Source of the DNA: Cristatella mucedo
Taxonomy: Eukaryota; Bryozoa; Phylactolaemata; Cristatellidae
Length of the DNA stretch: 64,000 nt
Assembly: GCA_009760855.2 (NCBI GenBank)
Contig: WPIO01000044.1
Span: 2,921,393-2,985,392, forward strand
Direction of reading: 5' to 3'
Below the pieces are notes generated by a model that did not search any database, was not told the DNA's origin, and saw only the letters and a list, made by a program, of their open reading frames with translations. The translations under genes were made by a program, and so were the position numbers. Below, piece after piece: positions 1-10,777 of this stretch (position 1 is the first letter of the stretch; the number at the start of each line of letters is the position of its first letter).

Positions 1-120
1 TTTAGTTCGCATGCTCCCAAAGTCTGGAACTCACTTCCGACTGACGGCACATCCTCTGACTTGACAACATTTAGGAAAACTAAAAATACATCTATTTATC
101 ACAGCAATTAGTGTGTCCAC
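1..120 (+). mobile_element. LINE-A fragment, end of ORF
   Basis: The reading matches the C-terminal end of the LINE-A reverse-transcriptase ORF: a segment resembling SSYAPKAWNSLP followed by the TTFKRNLKTHLF region. The copy is cut by the window edge and by another fragment on its right. Confidence 0.75.
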
Positions 121-128
121 ATGATTCG

Positions 129-240
129 TTCCGTTATTAGACGACCACATCAACTCAACAGTCAAGTCTGCCTTCTTTCAGCTGCACAACATTGCAAAAA
201 CTCGGGTCTGCTTAGACAGGGTAACCACATAAACAATGAT
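129..240 (+). mobile_element. LINE-A fragment, internal
   Basis: This piece matches the LINE-A stretch that reads like LDDHISSALKPAYFQLHKIA in the 22-kb copy. It lies downstream of an ORF end, so it belongs to a different, rearranged copy. Confidence 0.6.
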
Positions 241-284
241 AACACTGTACTGCTACTCATAAGATACCCCAAGTATTCAGCTGA

Positions 285-945
285 ACAAGAAGACTTTGCT
301 CTTCTAGCAGGCTATGATTTGTGCCACCCCCACCAGGTGCTTAGAATTTAGGTGACCTCTAACAACTTCCTAAAGACTGTCTACGCAGCTAACCATCACG
401 TCCGATCAGTATCTAGATTAGGGACTGTCTACCACGGTAGCTTGCAAAAATCTAACTAGCTACCTGGTCCTGTCAAGGCTGGATTGTTGCAATTCTATTT
501 TGGCTGGGCTACCGAAAAAGCCATCAGGCCTATGCAGCTGGTGATGAATATAGCAGCAAGGCTAGTAAAAAAAATCCCAGAAGTTTGATCATGCCTCTCC
601 TTTGCTGAAGGAGCTGCAAAAGCTGCCATTTGATTAATAAGAGACAGAGTACAATTCTTAAGCTGACCCATAAGGCCTGCCAGGGCTTGGCTCCTTCAAA
701 ACTTAGCTGAACTGCTGCAACAGGTTCGGCCTAGTCGTGCCCTCAGGTCCGGTATGGACAATAAATTAGCTCTTCCATACCTATGCTTAAAGACCGTTGG
801 CAACAGAAGCTTTTACTCTGCAGATGCTAGACTGTGCGTCATTCTAACTCACTTCCACAATTTCTACGCGACGACATCTACTCTCCTGCTGCCGACGGTG
901 GCACATCCAAAACAGCCGTCCTGAGCGATAACTTCCAAGCTGTAT
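285..945 (+). mobile_element. LINE-B fragment, decayed
   Basis: Scattered frames give the LINE-B signature: a stretch like QLVMNIAARLV, then a region like the AELLNQFQPLRALRS and DNKLA segments of better copies. Many stops and frameshifts are present. The copy runs into an ATA-rich tail shared with the next element. Confidence 0.65.
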
Positions 946-956
946 ATGTGTTTATA

Positions 957-1537
957 TAATAATAATAATAATAATAATTCACTTGATAAAGCGCCCTCAG
1001 AGAACTCAATCTCTCTCTAGGCGCTTTACATTTGCTGTAAAGTGAAATGCAATTGAATGGTAAGTAAAATCATGCTTGAAAAACAAACGAGATGAATAAT
1101 ATGGTTAGGGGTGGCATGCACAGGATCAGCATGCAAATGTGGTTAGTGGCAGCATGCACAGTGTCAGCACGAATAAGCACATCAAAGACGAATCACAGGG
1201 ACCCACTAAATGCTGTCCTAAATAGGTGTGTTTTTAGGTTCCTTTTAAATGTGGTCAGGTCAGGGGATGTTTTGACGCAGGTCGGGAGGGAGTTCCAGGC
1301 TTTGGGAGCATACGAACTAAATGCACGGTCTCCAAAGGATTTAAGGTTTGTATGAGGTATTTCTAGACTGTTGGATTCCGAGAAGCGGGTGGTACGATGC
1401 TTGGCCTGATAGGGTAGTATATCTGACAGATAGGCTGGAGCCATAGAATGAAGGAACCTAAAAGTGAGCGACAAAACCTTGAAGTCAATCCGTTGCTTGA
1501 CTGGTAGCCAGTGCAGGTCAGCGAGAAGTGTATGCAT

Positions 1538-1538
<1 letters not shown>
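957..1538 (-). mobile_element. LINE-A1 copy, 5'-truncated, young
   Basis: On the minus strand this is the 3' end of LINE-A: the ORF end, an untranslated region with GCATGCA-type motifs, the hairpin tail (AAAGCGCC ... GGGCGCTTT) and an (ATT)n terminus at 957-978. By eye about 11 bases differ over roughly 560 from the copy at 22.0-22.55 kb. The 5' truncation point abuts a CA microsatellite. Confidence 0.85.

Positions 1539-1540
<2 letters not shown>

Positions 1541-1611
<71 letters not shown>
1541..1611. repeat. (CA)n microsatellite
   Basis: An uninterrupted dinucleotide run of 71 bases between a truncated LINE-A1 and a SINE-2. It creates long artificial open frames of alternating Val-Cys or His-Thr, which should not be read as genes. 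Confidence 0.99.
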
Positions 1612-1612
<1 letters not shown>

Positions 1613-1614
1613 AT

Positions 1615-1772
1615 ATATATAATTCATTTGTATAGCACCCTAAGAGAACTTAATTTCTATTCAGGTGTTTCACATATGCCACGGGGCTCCAGCCCACTAC
1701 CTCGGTCATCAAATGCATTCACCTTGACCTTGGTCGATATGAGCGCAGTAACTACTGGGCCAAACCAGTGCA
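1615..1772 (-). mobile_element. SINE-2, tRNA-derived
   Basis: In plus orientation the element starts with the tail complement (AATTCATTTGTATAGC), then the hairpin motif around AGAGAACTTAAT, then a tRNA-like head with a B-box complement near GGGCTCCAGCCC. Longer than most copies because of an insertion-like segment before the A-box region. Confidence 0.75.
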
Positions 1773-1784
1773 GCGTGCTAGTCA

Positions 1785-1965
1785 CTCGCTCGACTGCCCT
1801 GCTGATTCAGCTATGCTTCCGACTTTATCTTTGGTGAGTGAGGTGAATCCGTATTTGCACCGAAAGCTGCTTAGGCTTTAAGTGGCTCTACAAAATTCCT
1901 TGCCTAGCACCCACTTAGCTTTTTTGGCTCGGTAGAGTTACAGACAGGGATTACATTGCATTCAT
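1785..1965 (+). mobile_element. LINE-B 3' end
   Basis: Matches the terminal part of better LINE-B copies: a segment like SAMLPTFSLL, then ACCGAAAGC-GCTTAGGC, the GTAGAGTTACAGACAG motif and a short ATTACATTGCA terminus. Confidence 0.7.
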
Positions 1966-1969
1966 ATTC

Positions 1970-2590
1970 AAACTGGCCCTTGCATTTGTGACATTCTGTC
2001 TCGACTTCCGTTGCTCACTACTCGCATGTCCTCCGGTCTGTGTAATAAGGTGCCAACAGCTGGGGTGAAAATCAGCAGCAAGGCTTGTCTGTGGTGCCGT
2101 TATTGCCACATTTCACCACCTCTCATCGACCTGCACTTGGTCCTAATCAAGCAGCATATTGACTTCAAGGTTTTGTCAGTCCCTTTTAGGTTCCTTCATT
2201 ATCTTGCTTTGGTCTAGGTATTCGAACTATTTTCCAATCAGGCTAGGTATCATACTACCCACTCTTCTGACTCAAGTCGTTTAGCTATGCTTCTAAGCAG
2301 CCTAAAATCCTTTGGAGACCTTGAATTTAGTTCGTATCCTCCCAGAGCTTGGAACTCATTTCCTGTGGACGGCATGGCATTTTCTCACTTGACATTTAAA
2401 AATAAGCCAAAAATCCACCCGTTTCACACAGCAATTGTTCGATCTGAGTGAGAGTTTGTTAGTGCTGACACCGTGCATGCTATGACTAATCAATCAACAG
2501 CTTTCTTGACAGGATAAGTGCCTAGAAAAAATGTGTCCTCTTATGGTGCCATACTAATGCCTACCTTATTATTATTATTATTATCATCTA
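1970..2590 (+). mobile_element. LINE-A fragment with (ATT)n tail
   Basis: Decayed plus-strand LINE-A 3' half, recognisable by the DLHLVLIKQHIDFKVLSVPFR-like stretch, an ORF end and an untranslated region. It ends in (TTA)n at 2565-2590 and is followed by an (ATC)n run to about 2635. Confidence 0.75.
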
Positions 2591-2596
2591 ATTACT

Positions 2597-2633
<37 letters not shown>

Positions 2634-2640
2634 ATGCTGA

Positions 2641-3139
2641 CACAGTATTCATGAAAAATACTCTTATAGTTCACAAAGAAGACATGCATGAACGAAAGCA
2701 CGAGTTTCTGCTTCGCTGAGGTGTCCGACTTGCTACTAGATAAGGCAGGAGTACTAAGCTAGTCCCTTCACTTAATGGGTCACCCATTCTGGTGAGCTCA
2801 CTGAGGCATCTATAATAAGAAGCATTATAGTTCTACTAAGACTCGAATAGGGACGCCAGTACAATCAAAGAGTGACGTCATACTGAATCTTTCAGCCCAC
2901 GTGAGACAAGCATAGTATTTGCGATAGCAACATTCATACGCAATCGAACAAACCACAAGATCCACATCGCTGGTGGCTGTTGAACCACAAGTATGTGCAT
3001 GCTATGGGCGGTGCTGGAATAGGGGATATAACGGCATAAACGAAAACCTAGGCACAGCCAGGGCCACAGTATGCTTCTGCAGGGTGCCCACAGCTTACCG
3101 CAATGGAAAGCCATATGCGGCTGTTACGAAACAGGCTCT

Positions 3140-3140
<1 letters not shown>
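2641..3140. other. no gene seen
   Basis: Probably ANKIB1 intron or intergenic sequence. Short minus-strand frames here lack family resemblance, and none reads like the second exon of ANKIB1. Confidence 0.5.

Positions 3141-3177
<37 letters not shown>
3141..3177. repeat. (AC)n microsatellite
   Basis: Dinucleotide run of 37 bases, inside the presumed first intron of the ANKIB1 gene. Confidence 0.98.
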
Positions 3178-3179
<2 letters not shown>

Positions 3180-3471
3180 CCTTAAACGGTAGGTACTGGA
3201 ATGCAGGAGTGTTTGCACGTGGCGTTAAGAGCCAGAGAACCCAGTAACGTTAAACTTGAATAGCCTCAAAATTGCTCTACAAATTCACAGACTTCCATCG
3301 ATAATCCTATTGGCATCTGTGGTTTGTTAAGTTCCAACGGTAACAGATTCAAAGTATCAGCTCGAACCTCGTCACGAACTTCTAATGGCTCATACAAAGA
3401 TGTGGGTATTACAATTCAGAAACTGAAATTCCAACAACTTGATGCAGCAGCCCAACGAAAGGAACGCATAC

Positions 3472-3659
3472 CTCACAACCTTCTCCATACCATGAAGGGC
3501 CGCTAGATGGACGGCACTGTTGTGGCCGTGCGCTTCGCCATACGAAGCGTTCACGTCCATCGTCTTCTGTAACTCTTTGTTGTTATTGTACAAATGCAGC
3601 ACGGCATACTCATCTCCGCCTTCAAGATAGCGCCGCAGTTTGGACGACGCGGTCCCCAT
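3472..3659 (-). CDS. ANKIB1: ANKIB1 first coding exon (partial gene)
   Basis: ANKIB1 is an ankyrin-repeat RBR (RING-IBR-RING) E3 ubiquitin ligase. The exon encodes 62 residues plus two bases of the next codon. It opens MGTASSKLRRYLEGGDE and later reads DVNASYGEAHGHNSAVHLAA then LHGM, matching the vertebrate ANKIB1 start (MGNTTTK..., SYGE, HN, H-AA-HGM) position for position, including the beginning of the first ankyrin repeat. The start codon has G at -3 and +4. Gly2 with Ser6 fits an N-myristoylation signal, as in the family. The donor is AG|GTATGC at 3471-3470. All remaining exons, including the RBR domain, should lie left of this window on the minus strand; I found no second exon before the edge. 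Family assignment is from remembered homology. The gene looks intact as far as it is visible. Confidence 0.85.
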
Positions 3660-4100
3660 TACTCACCGCCGAGCTCCCTGCAACGAACAAATACGGCAGC
3701 TGCCGCGTCGGCTGGAAGCCCTGCAGACAAAGACAGCAATAGCGAGTGACACACCATTCTGTCCCAGCGGCTGCTACCTACCGCGTAAAAACTTAGCTAA
3801 AGCCCGCTTAGGACAGGTACGTCCAGGTGCGCCACAGTACGTGACATCCACTGAAGCAGCACCAATCTCAGCGGCGATTTACCCGTCGCACACAAGTACA
3901 GCTGAAGTGACTACCACAGGAGCACCTGAGATGAAGGTGGTAACAGATTCTTTGTAATATATTCACTATAAGGCGCGCTGCCTCTTCCCTGAGACTGTGC
4001 CGCTGGGTCGTCGTGGATGAGCTGGGAGAAATAAGAAACTAGCAAACGCAAACGTCGCCGAGCGCTGAGCCAGCCCCCCACACCTGTACTGCTAGCGGTA
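3660..4100 (-). promoter_or_regulatory. ANKIB1: CpG-rich 5' region of ANKIB1
   Basis: Immediately upstream of the ANKIB1 start the sequence becomes GC-rich with many CpG dinucleotides, in contrast to the AT-richer flanks. This fits a 5' UTR and a CpG-type promoter. A GGCG|GTGAGT donor-like string lies just before the ATG. I see no clear TATA box, and the transcription start cannot be fixed by eye. Confidence 0.45.
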
Positions 4101-4849
4101 GCACACTACAAAATAAACAATGCATTATTATTCTTTTGGTTTCATAAGTTTCACTATTTTTTAAGCGTGCTAAAATTAAAACTTAATTTTGAAATAGTGT
4201 CATTTTTTGCAATCAAAACACAAAAACAAAGCTGCAGGTGCACGAACAGCTGACCTGCCTTGCATATCTAGCTAGCCGCATAGATATTAGGCATGGAAAA
4301 GCAGACCCTCTCTCGTCGACTTGCCAGGATTAATTAAGACTTCATACGACGAGGAGATGAACTTGGGCCATTAAATTGTGTCAAGCCAGGATTCAGTCTA
4401 AATACTGCCTTTCTTCACATATTCTGTGTGTTCATCTCGCGTTAGCATACCCTCTAGTTTCAGCTGCTGAATAAGTACGATAAGTGCACAAGTAAGTTAC
4501 CTCTGACCAAGCCCTTGGGCTTAGCGTAGTAGGGAAGCATGAGGCGCGGACTGTAGCCACAGCGGACATTTGCCGCAGCAGAAAATTGCCACTGCGGAAA
4601 ATTGCCGCAGATTCCGGAAAGCAGCAAATTTCCGTTTCTGAAACACTTTTGCTTGCACATTGAGTCCCACTGACTCCATGATGAATATAAATAAGTTTAC
4701 CCAAATCTCGCGGTCATGCCAATTTATTTGTCATAATTATACAAACAGAACCACGTTTGGCCAGCGATGGTGAAATGGCAGCGCTAGCTAAGTTGGCCGG
4801 TTTATGGTGGATGATTCGTTTTTGGCCTGATTCACGATTACGTGATTAA
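4101..4849. other. intergenic, nothing recognised
   Basis: Mixed AT-rich sequence. Around 4560-4640 short imperfect repeats of a GAAAATTGCCGCAG-like unit occur. No coding signal recognised on either strand. Confidence 0.5.
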
Positions 4850-5145
4850 TAGATTGTTTATTTCCAATGCCGTATAAAAACCGTCACCTGAGACAGGCTA
4901 GCAGTGGCGATTCCAGACTCGGCATTGGCATCGGAGCTGATTTGAGCTCTAGGCCACAGAGCTCGCGATGTACGTCGCGGGCCGCTGTTGGACGCTTGTA
5001 ACAATTCGCTGCTGTCAAATAGACTTGTCAACATGGATACGGACTTGATATGTTAAGGTTTGTGAGTTCTTCGTCGCTGCCGTGTTCCTGCGGTGTACCT
5101 CCGTGCATCGGTGCAGCACCTACAAGTAGCTAGCCATGCTACAAC
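4850..5145 (+). mobile_element. possible solo LTR
   Basis: A TATA-like GTATAAAAACC near 4870 is followed by a GC-richer transcribed-looking segment that ends in GCTACAACGTT. The gypsy 3' flank near 14385 also ends in CTACAACGTC. Termini and target-site duplication are not resolved, so this is tentative. Confidence 0.25.
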
Positions 5146-5784
5146 GTTCAGGAATCACCGGTATTCATGGCGCGCCAGCTGAGACTAGCGCCGTTGCAAG
5201 CGCTGCGTTTTTGGCCTGATTCTGACCGGACGTGGAAGCCCCACACCCCATTGGTAACAATAGCCACACAGCAAACGTTCATCTTAATAACCGCGTCGCA
5301 AGTCTTTAATGTAATGCAATATCAACTTAGCGCACGATATAACGTAGACAAAAACACCGATCGTGAGATTCCAAGTGCAAGATTAACTACTTAAAAGGCG
5401 CCATATGGCCGACGGCAGCGGTGTTCGCTGCCCCGTCGCCATGCCGGACCAAACAAAGACGTGCGACGCGGTTATAGAGATGTTAGCATTTGTAATGTGA
5501 CCATAATGATGACAAATAAATTCTTATGACATGTTTTTGCTAAACTAATTTTTACACTCTCTGGAATGATTGGGATTCGCCGCGCAGATGAAAGCTTTTC
5601 GGAAGTGGAGAAATAATACTTCCGGAACCTGTGGCAATTGTCGGCTCTGGAAAATGTCCGGGAATCAGGAAATAAGAGTTCCAAGGAAGAAATAGCCCGA
5701 GACTTAATGGCCTTGATCCAATAAGTCTGCCTATCAGAAGTGGGCTGGCGTCAACCGTTTCTGAACGTATTACTTCATAATAAA
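5146..5784. other. intergenic, nothing recognised
   Basis: No family resemblance in the short frames here. A CpG-rich patch lies at 5400-5470. Confidence 0.45.
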
Positions 5785-6110
5785 GGTGTACCCAGGCTAG
5801 GTTCGGTCGGCTGGGACGGGACGGCTGTAATGTGGTAAGGGTCACTGGCTAGGCCGGGGTCTGACCTATGGGTATGGCCGGATGTGTGGTGACGAGAGGT
5901 TACCGTTGCTCTTGGGTAAGGGAGGTTGGCCGAGTAAGTCATTGTGTCGGAGGCTCCCGGTCTTGCCGAGCTATGTGTTGGCTGAATCCGCTTCACAGCC
6001 ATTGTGCCGGACGATTTCACTTTCACCTGCAGTGCATTACTGACTGACTCAGGAAGCCGGCTATTTTTGGAGCTGCAGACCACAGCTGATTGGATGTACC
6101 TAAGCCAATA
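5785..6110. repeat. dispersed repeat family C
   Basis: The stretch 5785-5870 (CCCAGGCTAGGTTCGGTCGG, GGGACGGCTGTAATGTGGTA, GGGTCACTG) recurs as the reverse complement at about 18178-18247, so it is a dispersed repeat. No coding capacity or terminal structure was recognised. Confidence 0.55.
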
Positions 6111-6640
6111 TACCTGTGGCAAGGCCACACCAGCTACGGCTGATCAGGCTGATCAGAGAGCGGTCAGGAAGAAAAGCCAGTAGTCTAGTAAGATTAATAT
6201 GTATTATGGCTTGCTCAGCCAATAGTAATCATTTAGGACTACAATATATTGGACCCGTTTGTTACTTGTTCTTTGCCCGTATTTGGTTACGATCCACATT
6301 CTGTTTGTCAGCTGCGTTATTAAACTACCGCAATTTTCTCGACCATTCACTAGTGAATAGCTTCACTCCAGCATTGCGTCTCACATTATGCACCTGGATA
6401 AGCGCAGGCGTGCTTCTCCAGCAATACGGCCACGCACGTAAAGCAGCGAGTGCCCAAGGCCCAAGCGGAGCTGGACAGCACGCTCGTTGTTGTGATTGTA
6501 TATTTCGCGTTTCCCGTGTAGCATGTTCATGGCCCCCCGTGAGTTGGCGTCTTTCGGCGGAAGCTCTCGACTGTTGTAGATGTTGACTCCGACTAACCAA
6601 GCAGTTACTCAGCTAGCCGGATCTTTTACGGCATACGCTC
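6111..6640. other. no gene recognised
   Basis: A 156-codon plus-strand open stretch covers 6116-6586, but its composition is not protein-like and I recognise no family. Treated as non-coding. Confidence 0.4.
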
Positions 6641-8381
6641 TTACTGTTGGAACGGAGTCGGTACAACGGTGGCAGTGCGGAAGCCGACTGACCAACTAAC
6701 ACGTTTGTTCACGCTTGTATGTAATGCGTAATGTATCTCCATCTGTAACTCCTCAAAGCCACAAAGACTAAGTGGGTGTAACGCATGAGAGTTTTGTGTA
6801 GCCCACTCACAGCCTATGTGGCTTTCGGTACGCATTCCGTAGCAAAAAGACTTCGTCTCACGCAACAAAGAGTAAGTGGGAAGCATGGCAGAGTCAGGAG
6901 AGCAGCTGAGGTAGTGAGTAGCATGGAAGTAGCAGCTCGGGACCGCTGAAAAGGATGAGCCATAGTCGGCAGTAGGAGAGTAGTTGTCGCTGCGTAAGAA
7001 TTGTGGAAGCGAGCTCCAGTCTAGGACCTGCAGAGCTAAAGCTTCTGTCGCCAACGGTCTTTAAATTGAGGAATGAAACAGCTAATTAATTAGCTAATTA
7101 ATAATAGCTAATTAATTTATTGTCCATACATGACCTGAGGGCGCGAAGAGGCTGAAACTGGTTCAGCAGTTCAGCTAGGTATTGAGGAGCCAAGCCGTGG
7201 CGGGCCCTGTGGGTCAGCGTAAGAACTTTGCTTTGTATCCGTTGTTCAACAGGCATCCATCCTAGCTCTTTTAGAAAAAAATACACATGTTCAAACCTCT
7301 GGGACTTGAAGACTAGCCTTGCAGTCACATTCATAGCCAGCTGCAGTGGCCTGGTTGCTTTCTTTGATAGCCAAGCCAAATGGAATTACAATAATCAACC
7401 CGAGACAGAACTAAGGAGCTAGTTAAATTTTTTGCAAACCACTGTGGAAGACACCTCCCAATCTTGGATAGGGATCGGACACAATGGCTAGCTGTTGACG
7501 CAGTCTTCTGAATGAAGCTTTTCAAATTTAGGCTGCTGTCGAAAAACGACACCTAAATTTTGAGCGCACGGTGATGGTCGCATTACAGCATCACCTATTA
7601 GAAGAGCAAATCATTTTTATCCAGCCACATGCTTAAGGTGTCCTATGAGCAGCAGTTTGGTTTTATCGTCATTTAGTTTCAAGAATTTTTCCGACATCCA
7701 GGATCGAATGTCGACAAGGCCAGCATTCAGTTTATCAGTTGCTGCAGCAGATTCCGACGGTTTGAATTACAAATACAACTGAGTATCGTCAGCCTAAAAG
7801 TGATAGCCTTTTCCATGTGCATTAATCACTTTTCCTAGAGATAGGGTGTAAATGAAGAATAACAGCAACCGACCGAAGACGGACCCTTGAGGGACTCTAC
7901 AGGTGACCCTTCTCGTGTGTGAGACCTGACCCCAACATGACACGGATCGAACATGCTCAGATAAGTACGATTAAAACCATGCCAGTGCCTTGTCTGCCAG
8001 ACCGATCGTTGTTCATTCGTTCAAGTAGAACGTCGTCATCAATGATGTCGAAGGCAGCTGACGGATTTAGCAGAGATAGGTCAGTGACATTCCCATCATC
8101 ATTGCCACGTAGAATGTCATTTTTAACATGGAGAGCAGTTTCAGTGGAGTGCTGCCTCTTGAACCCTGATTTAAATGTTTCTTACATTGCATTATTTTCA
8201 ATATGTTCAACAAGCTGCTTAGCAGCAATTTTTCAAGAATATTTGACAGAAAGTAAAAAGAGAAACTGGGTGATTGTTTGCATGGACCTCTGCATCTAAT
8301 CCAGGCATTTTTACATACGCGTCTAACGATCGCCGATTTGAAGGACCTGGGTACGACCCCTTGCTTCGTCGTCTCGCGCAC
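6641..8381 (-). mobile_element. LINE-B copy, about 1.7 kb, decayed RT
   Basis: Read on the minus strand, the order is as expected for a CR1/L2-type ORF2. The RT start near 8381-8070 contains KQGVVPRSFKSAIVRR and FLSNILEKLLLSSLL. Finger and palm remnants lie at 7560-8060. At 7330-7552 comes VLSRVDYCNSIWLGYQRKQ, at 7098-7379 VTARLVFKSQRFEHV and LGWMPVEQRIQSKVL, and the C-terminal region at 6641-7054. Frameshifts and stops occur throughout. An AATTAGCT-type short repeat interrupts near 7080-7120. Confidence 0.8.
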
Positions 8382-9269
8382 CTATAGTTTACCTTGTGTA
8401 GGATTTCTCCCTTTAGACTTGTTTAGTTCCCCTGTTGTTGCTGCTGCATGGGATATTATAACGAGGTCTAGCCTGAGGGCCGCTCGTCTTACCCTAGCTC
8501 AGCGGCGCGGCGAGCGGCGGGATGGTCTGACAATGGTGGGCTTGGCTGGAATTGCCCCTGACACCTGAAACTCGGTTACAAAGGTACGGCTGTAGTCTAA
8601 TTCGGCGTCCGGTTAGACTGACCGAGCGGATCGACTCGCGCTAGTAGCTTCTTCTAGATGTAAATTAATGACGACCGCGCGTGCATAATGCATCACTGTT
8701 CTCGAAAATCACTGCTGATATCAATTCTACAATGCTAACAATGAAAATAGAGTGATTTGAGCTCGGGTATTTTATCCGGGTAGCAATGTCGTCCGCACAC
8801 CGGGGGCTGGAGGCCTGTAGCTCCCAGATGGCAAAGCGACCCGGAAGCGGCGTGCCTCTTGCACACTGCCGGGTTCCGGCGCAATGCCACTAACTCCCAA
8901 AGTTCGGTAGCTTATTTGCGACTGGCAAGCTTCCAGAGCTATGAAGCTGTGACAGTGGCTCGAGACGCCTTGCGGGCGGCGAACCTCCAGCGCGTAACTT
9001 AAGTTGTTTCTCCTGAAGGATGCAACATCCTTGATTTAGACGTGGCTACCGGGGCTTGAGCGGTGCACCTTCCGCGAGAAAGCTGGATAAGTTCCTCAAG
9101 CGATCGATTCCATTTTTCAAAGAGCTAAAAACGCAATTATGCAATGCACTGAAATTATTGGAGCTTGGCCACTGACTTTAAACTGAAGATTGGTTATGAG
9201 AAGTGTTTGTATTGAAGGGGAAAAACTAAACCGGTGACCCTTATGCTGATACGAACACAGTATGTATTC
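8382..9269. other. GC-rich stretch left of gypsy
   Basis: This should hold the 5' LTR and leader of the gypsy element if they survived, but I could not match it to the sequence after 14038. It may be a diverged LTR, a leader or unrelated flank. Confidence 0.35.
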
Positions 9270-9411
9270 TTACACCGAACAATCGCTTTGGCTTAAACCT
9301 GAAAGTGGCGCTGCGGATTCCTATCACCATGTGAAGTTGCCGGAATTTCTGCGAAGCGACCCGGCGCTTTGGCTAGCCCACGTTAAGTCGAACTTTAACT
9401 TTTTTTAAATT

Positions 9412-10191
9412 GTGAACCAGAGAACTACGTTCCACTTGACGTCGGCCGCCATTGGCGAGCCGACGATTTACGAGTTTCGCGACCTCATAATAAACCCTCC
9501 CGATGAGGACCCCTACGTTCGACTTCGCGATGCCATATTACAACGTTGTCCAGCTCCTGAGCAGCTGCGTCTGCGCCGGCTTCTCGCAGGCGAGCCGCTC
9601 GGCGATCGCACGCCGAGTCAGTTCCTCCAGCATTTACGGCAGCTGCTAGGCGATGAACGTGACCGGTTCGGTGAAGTCCTTTTGCACGAACTGTTCCTGC
9701 AGCGCCTACCGGTCGATGTCCGGACGGTTCTATCCGGTTGCGACGCCACGCTCAGCCTTAGCGCGCTAGCGGAAATGGCCGACCGCATGCAGGAAGCCTC
9801 GGCACATTATGTAGCCGTTGTTACACCAGCCACCGTAACGTTACGGCAGACTCTGCCTCTGATAGCCGCTACTTCGGCCTCCGCCCGTTCGGCTACATCC
9901 GAGCGAGAGCAGCACTGCTCATCGTCAGAGTTACAGTCTCTGAAAGCTGAGGTGTTAGCCCTGCAAGAAGAACCCCACAGGACCAACCAGGATAGACGCG
10001 GGGACTTGCGGGGACGCAACCGTTCTCGTAGCAGTTCCCCTAGCAGACAGCAGCTCCGACCGCGAGCTGGTGCTCAAGGACAGGGGTCTCCTAATGGTGG
10101 CTGGTGCTTCTATCACGCACGATTTGGGGACAAGGTTTTCCAGTGCCGACCGGGTTGCAAGTTTCCTTTAAACAGGAACCCGGACTGTTAG
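9412..10191 (+). CDS. gypsy gag fragment
   Basis: The open frame has 259 codons. The homologous frame seems to begin before the first Met, since a VKLPEFLRSDPALW-like stretch at about 9330 is typical of these gag proteins. The segment around DPYVRLRDAILQR, LGDRTPSQFLQHLRQLLGD and LHELFLQRLPVDVRTVL is the conserved capsid region. A coiled Arg/Ser-rich segment follows. The end carries CFYHARFGDKVFQCRPGC, the C-x2-H ... C-x3-C motif that replaces the usual CCHC knuckle in this lineage. It would bind genomic RNA and form the capsid. The element around it is dead, so it is unlikely to act. Confidence 0.75.
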   Translation: MNQRTTFHLTSAAIGEPTIYEFRDLIINPPDEDPYVRLRDAILQRCPAPEQLRLRRLLAGEPLGDRTPSQFLQHLRQLLGDERDRFGEVLLHELFLQRLPVDVRTVLSGCDATLSLSALAEMADRMQEASAHYVAVVTPATVTLRQTLPLIAATSASARSATSEREQHCSSSELQSLKAEVLALQEEPHRTNQDRRGDLRGRNRSRSSSPSRQQLRPRAGAQGQGSPNGGWCFYHARFGDKVFQCRPGCKFPLNRNPDC

Positions 10192-10777
10192 CGCAGGCGG
10201 CGCCACAGCAGCCGGGGAATGAAGTTAGCCGCCTACTATTCGTACACGACCCTGACACCGATATTCGCTTTCTTATTGACACGGGCTCGGCGGTTAGTGT
10301 CCTCCCATCGAATGCTACCGAGAGGCCCTGTCTCATCTACAGGCTGCCAATGGCTCTTTAATTGCAGTCTACGGCTCACGACTCCTCAACTTGAGCCTAG
10401 GTTTCGACGGAGTATCTCCTGGGTCTTCTCTGTAGCCGATGTTTCGTACCCTCTCATCGGCGCCGATTTCCTTGCTCGTTTCGGGCTCATCGTAGACCTC
10501 GAGCACCGCTCACTATACGACGGTCGCACTCAGCTTCGAAAGAGGTGCGAGCTTACTTCGTCTATTACGCCCTATCATCTCTGCTGCATCCCTTTGACTC
10601 TACGGGCCGACTACGCTGCTTTGCTTCGCCGATTCCCAAGCATCACCTAACCCGGAAACCTCTCTGCACCGGTCAAGCATTCAGTTTGCCACCACATCGT
10701 CACGAGCCTGCCCGCTCCCGCCTTCGACGCCTGGCTCCAGACCGCCTGAGAGCAGCTCTCGTGTAATTTGAGCATAT
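10192..10777 (+). pseudogene. gypsy protease and start of RT, frameshifted
   Basis: An aspartic protease active site FLIDTGSAVSVLPSN is read at about 10265-10310. The frame then shifts, and the C-terminal protease motif PLIGADFLARFGLIVDLEHR appears around 10450-10510. A further shift leads to the linker before the RT, RRLAPDRLRAALVEFEHI, which stops at the solo LTR insertion. At least two frameshifts separate these pieces. Confidence 0.8.

Noticed and set aside
1193-1837. Open frames of 83 to 144 codons around the CA run
   Set aside because: They consist of Val-Cys or His-Thr dipeptide runs from the microsatellite joined to LINE-A1 sequence.
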